Of a DNA stretch of 64,000 nt, positions 22,301 through 32,691 are shown piece after piece. The DNA comes from Chlorella sorokiniana. Taxonomy: Eukaryota > Chlorophyta > Trebouxiophyceae > Chlorellales > Chlorellaceae. The translations under genes and the position numbers were made by a program. The stretch's first letter is position 1, and the number at the start of each line of letters is the position of its first letter. Location of the stretch: the NCBI GenBank assembly GCA_025917655.1, contig CP084612.1, positions 1,674,001 to 1,738,000 on the forward strand, written 5' to 3'. The notes under the pieces were generated by a model. That model ran no database searches. It was given only the letters and a program-made list of their open reading frames with translations, and was not told where the DNA came from.

Positions 22301-24414
22301 GTGCACACGGGTCAAGCTGACAGGCTGACTGGCAGCACAGGGCGATGCGCGCTGCCCGGGGGCCTCACCCTCGCAGCGGCAGCTCCCCTCGCACCACCAG
22401 GTGCACCTGGTAGCCTAGGCCGTTGAAGATGCCTGCAGGTGGTGGTGCGCAAGCGGGTGGCCAGACCACAGTGTGTGTGAGCGGGGCAGCGCGCTCAGGG
22501 GGAAAGGTGGGAGGAGGGAAAGGTCGGCGGCGGCTGCCACGCCCGGCGTTCAGGTGGGAAAGCAGAGGTGTGGGTGGCTGCTTGCTGCAGACCGAGTGCC
22601 AGGGAGGCAGGGGTGCCGCTGGCTCCCTTGAAAACGCCCATGGCTGGGCACACATGCACAACTTGCATTGTCACTCCCCCATTGTTTTCAAAGCAACCAC
22701 TGCACCCACCTGCAAACTCGACGGCGATGTACCCGCCCCCTATGATGGCGATGGTACCGCCTGCGGGCACGTTGTCCAGGACCAGCGCCTCGTCGCTGGT
22801 GATGCCCAGGTCCTGCACGAGAAGCAACAAGCAGCATATACCAGAGCGGCTGGTTGAGGGTGGCAACCCAGCGCCGGGAACAACAAGGCGTGATGAGGTG
22901 GCAGAGGGAACCGATAGCCTATGGTTCGATGCGGCGGATGCTGTGCCTCCCAATGTCGCAACCCACGCACTCTGACACGCACACATCTCCCCGTCACCCC
23001 CACACCCCCAGGATCCTCACCGCTCCCGGGATCGGCGGCTTAACGGCGCGCCCCCGGTGGCAACCAGGATCCTCTTGGTGCGCAGCTGGCGCACGGAGCC
23101 GTCTGCGGCCCGCACCTCCACGGTGTGAGGGTCCAGCACCACCCCCGCCCCTCTGCGCGCACAGGCAGCGGCAGCGGCAGGCCGGCGTGGGCGCATAGGA
23201 ACAGGCTGGCAACCACGGCTGCGCCCGCCGACTGGCATCGCTGGCAATGGGTCGCACGTCGGCGGGGGGCGGCTGGGAAAGCAGGCACGGTTGTGCAGGA
23301 GCCGTCATCGCTGCAGCCAAGCTCTGTGAAATGCACAGTCGCGCCCACCAATGATCTCCACCCCGGCCTTGCTGAGGATCTGGTTGTACACGCCGTTGAG
23401 CCGCTCCACCTCCCTGGCCTGCGCAGCAGCCGAGTGGGGCAGCCGGGAGGAAAGCAGCGGGCATGCTGAAGGAGGACAGTTCGCCCGCGACCCCGGAGCG
23501 AGCGTCGCAACGGCGACGATGGATCGAAATGACAGGCTGCGATTGCAGGCGCATGTCCCGGCGTGGCCAGAGCAGTAGGACTGGCCACTGCTGCACGTCG
23601 ATGCACGTTGAGCCCCATGCCAAGTTAGCCGCCCGGCGACGCTTGCCAAGCGCACCTTGCTTGCAATGAGCTTCTTCACATCCACTGGAGGCTGCACCCG
23701 GGACCAGCCAAAGCCTTGAGCATCATGAAAGTTCTCGGCAAACTCGGAGCTGCGGGGGCGGGCGTGGCGGACGTGCAGCGGCAGCGTGGTGAGGTCAAGC
23801 GAGCAATGCAGCTCCTGCTCCCAGGATCCGCCGGCAGTGCGAAACCCATGCCGCAAGCACCGTGCCTGACTGCTTGCAGCTGCTGTGCCAGGCTGGCATT
23901 TCAAGCAGGAAGCCAGGCCAGCAGGCCGCTCACGCAAAGACCATCAGCTTCTTGGGCACGCAGCCGCGGATGACGCAGGTGCCTCCGGCGCCGCCAACAG
24001 TTTCCGAGGAGACGAAGCCAAAGGGAAGTTCGATTACTGCCACCTGCGGCAGCAACGAGTGCCAATACAAGCAAAGGAAAGGTGCTTGGGGCCTGATCGA
24101 TTGCACAGTCAGCGCTGGGCAGCTGGCGCACACCGACGCACACCGACGTAGCAGGGGCAGAGGTGCAGGGCAAGCGGCAGATCCATCTGCCGGCTCCAGC
24201 CGAGTGGCTGTCGCGCTGCGTTCCGTCTGGGAGGCGGCAGCAGCCAGAAACAGACAGAGATTGTCGGATCATCGTCGCACTCTTCTCACAGCGCAGACAC
24301 GTACTTCATCCCCCATCGCACCTTGGCACCATATTGGCCGGCTGCTAAGCGGCTGGCACGCACGCCGCCACTGCCTGCACCGATCGTGACCAAGTCGTAC
24401 TCTTCGGTGCTCAT
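19342..24414 (-). CDS. GR: Glutathione reductase, NADPH-dependent
   Basis: Reduces glutathione disulfide with NADPH; FAD flavoenzyme of the ascorbate-glutathione defence. About 17 exons: 24322-24414 ([23 protein letters not shown]-binding GxGxxG), 23934-24043 with the redox-active pair in [15 protein letters not shown], 23656-23749, and so on. Later exons give the NADPH-site Rossmann motif ([13 protein letters not shown], about 22740-22790), [16 protein letters not shown], and the second FAD motif [15 protein letters not shown]. The dimer-interface exons [20 protein letters not shown] and [17 protein letters not shown] follow, then the active-site His in VGIHP. One base is missing near 23051-23055 (between ILVATGG and AVKPPIPGA) and one near 19561 (after VGIHP, before [13 protein letters not shown]). 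The N-terminus begins directly with the FAD domain, so this looks like a cytosolic isoform. The C-terminal exon (to 19342) is uncertain. Confidence 0.93.
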
Positions 24415-24696
24415 TGTTCCGGGGTGAAAGTGTTGGACAAGTGCTTGCAAGCGCTTCGAGTGGTTCATACAAGAACACAAGGATGATGAAGCCGGCCACA
24501 CAGGGGTGCCTAAGGAGTGATGAATGACAGGTTGGCAGGCGGCCTGGGCGCCGCCACCCGCACGCATGCCGGCAGCATGAGGCCGCACCAACCCTGCCTA
24601 GAGCTGCGCACCCCGCAACAGCACCATGCTGCGGGCACCTCACCGTGGAGCGAGCCACCTGCTGCTGGCTGGGCCGTGGCGCTGCAAGCGGTAAAG

Positions 24697-24701
24697 TTAC
24701 A
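24697..24701 (-). terminator. Poly(A) signal TGTAA of the Lhca gene
   Basis: TTACA on plus, TGTAA on minus, about 125 bases past the TAA of the antenna gene and about 280 bases upstream of the glutathione reductase start. Confidence 0.6.
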
Positions 24702-24826
24702 CCAAGCTGAGGTATGGGATTGCAGTCCTCATATGGGAACACAGAAGCGTAAGCGAAACACAGCAGGAGCGTGGGGTGAGTCTTCTCGGGTGACAGGTGC
24801 GGGACGGGAGCGGATCCCTCAAAAAT

Positions 24827-26794
24827 TTACTTCAGGATCGTGCTCAGGTTGCCCAGCACGTTGTTGGCAACGGGGTCAGCCTGCAGGGGGAGCAAAGCGC
24901 AAGCAGCCGCAGTCAGCGAAGCAGCAGCAACGAAGTGAACGGCCCCCGTGCTTGCTGCGCGCAAAGGGAGCGTGGCGAGCGGCGCTGCAACAGGCGGCAG
25001 AGGTCACAGCGCCGCACCAGGTGGTCCAGCAGGTTCTTGAAGGGGCCCTCGGTGGTCATCACCGCCTGGCCGAAGCAGCCCAGGCACGCAATCATGGCAA
25101 GGCGGCCGTTGCGGATCTCGTTGGTCTGGAAACAGGCGGGCAGGTGGGGTGGCAGCGGATGAGCAAGGTATCACACAACTTGTGGTAGGCCGTACTGCTG
25201 GTGCGGCCGCGGCGGCGCCGCCGAACGTCTCATCAGAGGCGCGGCACTGGCATGCGAGCGCCGCTCCACCCGCCCACCTGCAGCTTCTTCATCGCCTCCG
25301 GGGTCTTGCCCAGGTTGAACATGTTGAACCACTGGCCGCCGGGGTAGGCGGGGTTGCCCGAGCCGCTGAACACCGCCTCCAGGCCCAGGAAGTACTGCTT
25401 GCCCTGGGAGCCGGGGTTCTTGAAGTCCTGCCAGCGCTTCAGCTCCGCAAAGTTCATCATGATGGCCTCAATCCAGAACAGCCTGCGCAGGGGGCCGAAA
25501 CGCGAGGGGAAAATGGGTTTGGCGGCAGGCGGCAGCACCAACGGCCAGGCAGGCGACTGCGTTGCAGGGCTGCGCAAGCTGCGCTGACCATGTGCGAACG
25601 CCGCCGCACTCACGTGTAGGGGTCGGTCCAGTACTTGCCGTACTGGCCGGCAGGCGGGATCACGCCGCTGCGGAACCACACAGCCTGCGGGATTGAAGCG
25701 CGGACAGGGCAGTGAGACGGCAACACCTGTAATACCGACAGCTGACAGATTCCATGGAGGCCAGCCGCAGCTGCAGGGCGGCTTGCCTACGCGTCTCCTG
25801 CTTGGGGACCGCTGCTGAAGCGTGCTGCCATGGCCTGAAAGGACCCCAATGCGGGCTGCCCAGCCTCGGGGCCAAAGAGGGGCAGCAGCGCACCTCCTCA
25901 GGGCTGAAGGGGATGACGCCCGCGGAGGCCAGGATCTCGGGGTCAGGAAGCCGGCAATGCCCAGCATGGCCCAGCGGCAGTGGATGACCTCGCTGTAGGC
26001 CAGCCACTCGGGGGTGACGAAGCCGCCCGCGCCCTCGGGGTCGCTCAGGCCCAGGGGGTCGAAGCCAAAGTCTGCGGGGGACAGGGGAGCCGGGAGCACA
26101 GTGAAGAAGCGGGCAGCAGGGCGGGATTCGGGCGCTGGCTGACGGCCCGCGTCCAGCCATGCTAGTCTGCATGCGCGCTGCGGGGAGTATCCCATGCTGC
26201 TTGGCGAGCTCGGCATCACTGCCCTGCCGGGCCTGGAATCAAACCCAGCACGCGCGGCTGCCTGGGCTGCACGCGCACCGCCAGGGAGGGTGCCATCGAG
26301 GTAGCCCAGAGCCTGGCCGCTGGTGAAGTTCTGGTACAGGCCGCCGGCCTTGGCGACGCGCTCCACCTGCGCATCACAGAGCAACGTGGAACAGTGGGAG
26401 CAGGCAAAACGAGGGCACGCGAAGATCGAGGCGGGCGGCAGCAAAGACGGCGTTGGGGGTTTGGGGGTCGACCGGGGCGACAGCCTGCTGGCCGGCCCCC
26501 GGCAATCCGGCTGCGTTTCCTCGATCCCGCGGCAATGCTGACGATCCAGCATTCCCAGTGACACCGTCGCAAGCGCACCTTGGCCAGCTCGCTGCCGCCC
26601 TCAGCACGCACCACCACGCTGCTGCGGCGAGTGTTGCGGCTGCAGGTCTGCGCGGGGCGCAGTGCCACGCCACTGAAGGAGGTCGCAACCTGCAAGGGAG
26701 GGGGACCACCGGGTTAACGTCTCCATCGGCATCCAGGCCAGAACCTGCCCCAGCTTTTCCCACGCTGTCTCCCGCTCGCCGCTCCCACCTGCAT
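24827..26794 (-). CDS. LHCA3: Photosystem I light-harvesting chlorophyll a/b protein, Lhca3 type
   Basis: Thylakoid antenna protein of photosystem I. Eight exons. The first codes only Met-Gln (26789-26794); exon 2 (26579-26689) holds the transit peptide ending about [10 protein letters not shown]. Then [20 protein letters not shown]; the exon [20 protein letters not shown] with first helix [32 protein letters not shown]; second helix [20 protein letters not shown]; the Lhca3-typical loop [19 protein letters not shown] and [16 protein letters not shown]; third helix [20 protein letters not shown]; and the end [17 protein letters not shown], stop at 24827. One C seems missing near 25939-25942 ([19 protein letters not shown]). 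Lhca3 identity rests on these loops. The chlorophyll ligand in helix one is His. Confidence 0.93.
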
Positions 26795-27599
26795 CGTGCT
26801 AGATCGGTTAAGCAGGCTTCAACGGCTGTGCAACTGGCTCGGATGCGGCAGCAGGAGCGACTCTCTTAGCCTCACCCGGGCAAGATTTGGCTGCCGTACA
26901 TGAAGTTGTACATGTTTGCAGGAATGCAGGCAATGGGTCGTGGATTGAATCACTGTACCGATCGGTCGATTGCACTTGAGATAGTGTGTAACAGCAGGGC
27001 AGCCCCTGCAAGCTCTCGCCCTGCCTGTCGCCTGCTGTTGCCCGGACAAGAATGCAACTGATGAGTGAGCAAGACTCTGAGAGAGACCAAACCGATTCCA
27101 TAGACGGAATCGTCCAACATTGCAGGCCATGCTGTACGCTGCGGCTTTGAGGTCCGGTGTAGTGCGGGCTCCCTCCCGTGAGCAGGACTCGAGTGCATGT
27201 GTATACTGGGGGCTGCCGTGCCGAAATCATGACTCTCGGAGCACTCTAGCTGTGCTCCATGACGGGGTAGCAGTCGTCAACATGAACCGGAACGCGCCAA
27301 CATGAACGGGAACGCATGGTCGTGCCCAGGCTTGGTCGTGCACCAGCTCTGGGCCTGTGTATCTTATTACATGTATGTGAATGTGAGAAGGTAAGCCGAA
27401 CCAAACAGAATGGACTGTCCAGCTTCAGCGCATATATCATTCTGCGGATTTGGGCAGTGAAGTCCGCAGGGACTTTGCAGCTGCCGCAGCACGCTGAGAG
27501 CGCGCTGTGTCAGCATTTTGGCATGAACACTGCTGAAAAGCCCGCATTTGGACGCTTGGTGCTATTTTCCATGCATATAACCCTGAAGGGGCTATAGGT
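26795..27599. promoter_or_regulatory. Long divergent promoter, Lhca3 / nucleoporin
   Basis: About 800 bases between the two starts, less GC-rich than the genes. I see no coding exon. It contains a palindromic patch (ACATGAAGTTGTACATGT, about 26898) and a near-repeat of CATGAACCGGAACGC at 27281 and 27301. Light-regulated promoter elements for Lhca3 would be expected here but none can be assigned. Confidence 0.4.
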
Positions 27600-30500
27600 A
27601 TGCAGGCGATACGTGAACTTGTGGGGTGGCTGAGGGGTAGCTCGCCAGGTGAGAGCGTAACTGCCGAACCTCGTTTCGATGCCGTTCTGTGCATCGAATA
27701 GGAGTATTGATGACCGCACCCTTCCCTTCAGCCTCCGCAACAATTGTCGCCGCCCTGTTCCGCAGGCGTCCAGGCCTCTACCACCCCTCTAGAAGCTGAG
27801 ACAACTCCCGCGCAGCTCGGCAAGCGCAAGGCCCCCGAAGAGGACCACGATGGCGACGCCCACACGCACGGCGGCGAGGCGGGGCCCTCGCGCAGCAAGC
27901 GCCTGGCGACGGCTGCTGGCAGCTCCCAGCAGCCCCGCAGGCAGCAGCAGCCATCAGGTACCCCCGCACCAGGCGCCAAGCGCAAAGCCCATGCCACAGA
28001 GGAGATCCAGCCTGCGGAGGGGCATGAGGAGCGGGCCACCCCTGCAGCGCCGCCGCGCGCTGCGGTGCGCGCCGCCATGAGTCCCAGCCCTCTGCTTGGG
28101 AGCCCATCGGCTCCCCAGTGCCCTCCCCTACCGCCTGATGTCGCCAAAGCCGGGTGCTGCGCCCCTCACCCTGTTGCCCGGGTACAAGTTCTCCAAAGCC
28201 AGCAAGCCGCGGCGCAGCTCCCTGCTCTCCGATGCCAGCGCGCGCACCACAGCTGGCGGCGCCAGCGACGCAGCCACGAGCTCCGCCGGCGCGGCGGCCG
28301 ACAGCGCGGGCGGCAGCCTGAAGCCGGGGTTCCGGCGCAAGCTGGGCGGCCACCCCTCCCGCCTGGGCGGTGAGGCCCTGAAGCTGCCCCTGCGACCTGC
28401 CGCTGGCTGCCTTGCGCAACGCGCTGCCGCCCAGGCAGCGCGCCCTGCTGTGTTTCGTGCCCCTCTCCAAAGCTGCCTGCTGCCATGCCCCCGCTCCCTT
28501 CCTGCAGCCGTGGGCACCCCTGGCACGCGTGGCATGCGACCCCGACTGCTGGCACAAGAACCAGCCGAGCAGGGCGGCGGCCTCAGCGAGTTTGACCAGC
28601 TGCTCCCAGGTGCACATCACAGCATGGGCTCCGCCGGCAGAGCTGCAACAGCTGTGCTGCATTTGCCGCACCCCTGGCCCTTTGCGACGACTCAGGTGCT
28701 CGAACCATTTGCAACCACGGCCCGGCTCCACACCCGCTGCCTTGTTCCCTTTGCCCTGCAGGCTCAGAGCCACCCGCGCCAGCCCCCGCCCCGATCTTCC
28801 AGCACCCCCTGTCGCTCCAGATACCAGCGGCGCTCCGGATGCCGCCACTCCGCCGGTGGCTGTGCCACGCTCCAGCATTGCAGCTGCGCTGGCGGAGGCA
28901 AACAGCGGCGGCAGGAGGAAGGTGCAGGCCCGGAGGCGCAGCTCTGCTGCTGCGGAGACTCCCCCTGGCGGCTCCGGCATTGGCGCAGCGCTGGCCGAAG
29001 CCTCGGCGCAGCATGCAGCAGCCTCTACAGGGGAAGCGCCCACCGCGAATGCGGGCAATGCAGCGGCCCCCCCCACCTTCAACTTTGTGCTGCCAGGCGG
29101 CCCCCTGCCCTGGCAGCCACGGCCACAGCTCTGGAAGGAGCCAAGCCTGGCGGCGCAACTAGTGGGACAGCGGCCGCAAGCACCTTGAGAGCCAGCGCTC
29201 CCCCTTTTCCCTGGCGCAGCAGCTGCTGGAACGACGGCTGCCAGCGCAGCCACGCTCTTCTCAGGGCTCGCCGGATCTGCTCCTGCGGGCGCAAACGCGG
29301 CTGCACCCGCCGCCCACGCAGGCACGACCCCAAGTTTCAGCTTCGTAGCAGCCAGCTCAGCAGCGGCGAGCGGCGCACCTGGGGGCATCGCAGCCACCCC
29401 CAACCTTCCAGCAGCAGGCCCCGCAAGCTCCGCTGCAGCCGCGGCGGGTGCTGCGCCCACCGCATTCCCTTTCGGCAGCTCCTCCGCCGTTGCCCCCGCT
29501 GCGGCTGCCCCCGCAGCCTCCACCGCCGCGCCAGTTCCCGTCTTCTCTTTCGCGCCCTCCAGCAGCGCGGCGGCAGCGCCGGCCACCGCTTCCGCCCCCG
29601 CCTTCACGCTCGGTGGCGGCCAGGCCTCGTCAGCAGCCTCGGCTCCCTCTTTCAGCGCCCCTGCCGTTCCTTCCGGCGCCTCCCAGCCTGCCAGCAGCAC
29701 CGCGCCGTTCTCGCTTGGCGGGGCAGCCAGCGGCACGGCAGGAGTTTCGGCCACAGCGCCCACTTTCGCCTTCATCGGCGGCGCTTCGCCTGCGGCCGTG
29801 CCGCCTCCCAGCAGCGGCGCATCGTTCGGCCTGGCGGCAGCGCCGGCGGCGGCGGCCCCTGCCTTTGGTGGTGGTTGGGGCTCCACCTCAGCAGCAGCTG
29901 GACCCCTCAGCAGCACACCAGGGTCCACCCTCGGCTCCACAGCCGCGCCGCACCAAGCAGCGGCGCTGCGGCTCCTGCGGCGGCTGGAAGGCCATTCTGG
30001 GGGATTCCGCGTTCCCCGCATCCGGCGGCACCGCCGCGTCGGTGCCGCCTGCCGCTCCCCTTGGCTTTGCGGCAGCCAGCTCGGCCGCCGCGGCGCCCCT
30101 TCCACCGCTTTTGCCTTTGGCGGAGGCGCTGTCGCCGGTGCAGCCACCGCTACCACGCCCGGCTTTGGTGGTGGCTTTGGCGGCACGCCTGCGGCCCCAG
30201 CGAACGGCTTTGGGGCTGGAACTGGGCAAGCGCCGCCCAGCTCGCCTCCCGCTCCTGGCTTCGGTGCGGCGCACACAGCAGCAGCAGGGTTTGGCTCTGG
30301 TGCAGCAGCCTCGGCGCCAGCAGCAGGTGGCTTTGGCTTTGGTGCAGCAGCCTCGGCGCCAGCGGCTGGCGGCTTTGGCTTTGGGGCAGCAGCCTCGGCG
30401 CCAGCTGCAGGTGGCTTTGGCTTTGGGGCAGCAGCCTCGGCGCCAGCTGCAGGTGGCTTTGGCTTTGGGGCAGCAGCCTCGGCGCCAGCTGCAGGTGGCT

Positions 30501-31081
30501 TTGGCTCTGGGGCAGCAGCCTCGGCGCCAGCTGCAGGTGGCTTTGGCTTTGGTGCAGCAGCCTCGGCGCCAGCTGCAGGTGGCTTTGGCTTTGGTGCAGC
30601 AGCCTCGGCGCCAGCTGCAGGTGGCTTTGGTGCAGCCTCGGCGCCAGCTGCAGGTGGTTTTGGTGCAGCAGCCTCGGCGCCAGCTGCAGGTGGCTTTGGC
30701 TTTGGTGCAGCAGCCTCGGCGCCAGCCCCTGGCGGCTTTGGCTTTGGGGTCACCCCGCTGCAGCACCTGGGTTTGGGGCATCATCAGCCGCCTTTGGCGC
30801 GTTTGCCCCCTCCTTTGGAAACCCGGCAAGCGGGCGCCCCCAGCATTTGGCAGCGCGGCGCCGGCCCTTGGGGCGACGCCTGGTGCGGCGCCAGCCTTTG
30901 GATTGACTGCCCCGAGCGGCGCAGCACCAGGCTTTGGTGCAGCCACAGCGCCCGGGGCACCGGCGCCTGCGTTTGGCGGGCGGCGCCAGCCGGCAGCGGC
31001 TTTGCCATGGGTGGTACGGGCGATGCGAGCGCTGGCAGCAGCAGGCGGCGAGTGACCATACGGCGGCCGGGCCGCAAGTGA
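27600..31081 (+). CDS. FG-repeat nucleoporin
   Basis: Component of the nuclear pore permeability barrier. Exon 1 (27600-27648, MQAIRELVGWLRGSSPG) joins in phase to exon 2 at 27766 (VQASTTPLEAETTPAQLGKR, a basic KRKAPEEDHDG stretch, then Ser/Pro/Ala-rich). A conserved-looking segment, PLTLLPGYKFSKASKPRRSS, lies at about 28160. From about 29050 the protein is Ala/Ser/Gly-rich with FG, FNF, FSFA and GFGFG motifs, then about eleven 14-residue units of GGFGFGAAASAPAA (30286-30737). It ends GGTGDASAGSSRRRVTIRRP, GRK and TGA at 31079-31081. The basic C-terminus and FG content resemble plant NUP1/NUP136, but orthology is not shown. The frame changes several times (around 28115 and 30000, and near the C-terminus), so no single ORF covers it. 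Confidence 0.75.
30286..30737 (+). repeat. 42-bp coding minisatellite, about 11 units
   Basis: Tandem units of 42 bases (two shortened to 33-36) starting GGTGGCTTTGGCTTTGGTGC, each encoding 14 residues of FG repeat. Near-identity of units 3-5 and 7-8 implies recent slippage or gene conversion. All unit lengths are multiples of three. Confidence 0.92.
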
Positions 31082-31137
31082 AACATGCAGACACTCAATG
31101 TATTTCTTAACATATGGAACGTTGGATTGAAACTATG

Positions 31138-31142
31138 TGTAA
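31138..31142 (+). terminator. Poly(A) signal TGTAA of the nucleoporin gene
   Basis: TGTAA 57 bases past the TGA of the FG-repeat gene. Confidence 0.6.
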
Positions 31143-31352
31143 TTGCTGAGGGGTGCTGCAGTGGCGCCAGTGCTGATCAAGCCTGTTGGGCATTCTATGC
31201 AGACTGGAAGGCCTCAACTAGGCTGTACAGGCCCACCCTCGCTTCCCGCTCACGCTTGTGCACCGTTAATTCGTGCTGTTGCCATTCTCTGCAGGTAAGA
31301 AGTCACTAGCATGCAACAGGGCGCTGTCGGTGTCAAGAATTGCGGGGAGAGC

Positions 31353-32427
31353 TCATGCCTGGTCGCCAGGCTGGCCCTGCCCGCCGCTGCCGTCCTGGCC
31401 AGGCTTCCTGCCCGGCCAGCGCGCCACGAGCGAGCCGTCAGGGGCCCGCTCCACGATGGGCACGCTGATGGTCTTCAAGACAACCTCTAGCAGGTCTTGC
31501 TTCGCCCCATACTTGCGCGCCAGCTCTGCCGCCGACAGAGGCCGCCCCGCCTCCACAGACCTGCGGGATGAGCATGCGCAGAAGAGGTGGTATGCGCAGG
31601 TTCCATTGGAGGCTGTGCGCGCTCCAGCCGCAACACAGGCAATCCCTGCCACTGCAAGCAGCCCAAAAAGCAGATGTCCAGGCATGTGGCAGCCCAACGG
31701 CTCAGAAAGGGTTTGGGCCCGCTCTGTGGGCCCGGCCAAGAAGAAGATAAGAAGATAAGATAGAAGAAGAGGATGAGAACCAGGGAGAGCTGCGGCCACC
31801 CACGCGGCATGCTCCTCCAGAAGCTGTTTGAGCACCGGGATCGGCAGCCGTCCCACCCTGTCCTTCTCCTTCTCCTCCTTGGTCATCTTGGGCACTGCAT
31901 ACTTCTTATCCACCTGGAAGCGCCGGCAGCACGTGCAGGTGAATGCCGATCACCAGTTTGGCCAATCACCCAGCTTGGCCAATCACCCAGCTTGGCCAAT
32001 CAACAGCTGGGGAGGGACGGTGAATGCCAATCACCAGCCTCGGAGAACGAGCGCTGCAGCCCACCTCTGGGTTACGGTACAGCTGGTACTGGTACTGCCG
32101 CATGCCTGTCATCGCCCTGTTCATGGCCGTCACCAGCCCCTCGTTGTCCTGCCGCTGCTCTTGCGGCTGCGCCGCGGCTGCCTGCTGTCGCTGCCGCAGC
32201 TCAGCCTCGCGCTGCCGCTCTGCAGCCGGTCGCCAGGGGCAATGGCTTACAAGCAATGCCCAGTTGTTCATACATCCCTTGGTTCTCAACCAAGCACTCT
32301 TCTCACCTGCTGCACTGACGCCAGCCTCTCCGGCGGCAGCAGCGGCACCGGGCGGCGGCTTTGATGCTGCCGCTGCCGCTCGCGCCACCCCCTTCTGTAC
32401 TGCTGCCTTTGATCCGCCTCCACCCAT
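31353..32427 (-). CDS. Conserved-looking protein with N-myristoylation motif, function unknown
   Basis: Four exons with exact phases: 32307-32427, 32065-32219, 31804-31913 and 31353-31560. The N-terminus MGGGGSKAAVQKG fits the N-myristoylation consensus (Gly2, Ser6, Lys7). Then follows an Ala/Gln-rich helix (ERQREAELRQRQQAAAAQPQ), a segment DNEGLVTAMNRAMTGMRQYQ, a basic region VDKKYAVPKMTKEEKEKDRV, and a C-terminal helix-turn-helix-like part: LPIPVLKQLLEEHAA, GRPLSAAELARKYGAKQDLL, EVVLKTISVPIVERAPDGSL. The tail is Gly/Gln-rich. About 197 residues, no membrane span. I do not recognise the family; the C-terminal half looks like a compact folded domain. Confidence 0.7.
31939..32037. repeat. Intronic CCAAT-containing tandem repeat flanked by direct repeats
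   Basis: Three 17-base units (GGCCAATCACCCAGCTT and one variant) at 31960-32010, flanked by an 18-base direct repeat with one mismatch (GTGAATGCCGATCACCAG at 31939 and GTGAATGCCAATCACCAG at 32020). It lies in the intron between exons 31804-31913 and 32065-32219. Confidence 0.85.
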
Positions 32428-32691
32428 AATAATTGATTGTTTGCAGCTAATGTTGTCGTGCGCTGTGCGTTCAAGAGAAACGAATGTGCAGTTCTTTGTA
32501 GTGGTGCAACGCAGGCAGGCTAGTGGCTGGTTGAATTTCGATCGATGATGTACGTCAACACCGGTCACAGACAAGAAACAAGAGACACCGGGCTCAGCAC
32601 GTACAGCATGCCTCCCCTTCCTGGTCAGTCCCCGGCAGCAAATCAATGGTAATCAACCCCGACAGCGTAGGTAACACGCATCTGTACAAAA
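32428..32691. promoter_or_regulatory. Divergent promoter (264 bases)
   Basis: Between the ATG of the myristoylation-motif gene (minus) and that of the exoribonuclease gene (plus). Locally AT-richer than the coding DNA; no specific motif identified. Confidence 0.4.

Noticed and set aside
30286-30737. Regular repeats that could be mistaken for a CRISPR array
   Set aside because: Units are directly adjacent without unique spacers and encode an FG-repeat protein in frame.
27778-30753. 991-residue minus-strand open frame rich in Pro/Ala/Lys
   Set aside because: It is the antisense shadow of the FG-repeat gene; stops are rare in such GC-rich repeats. The plus strand has start, splice sites, FG motifs and a TGTAA signal.
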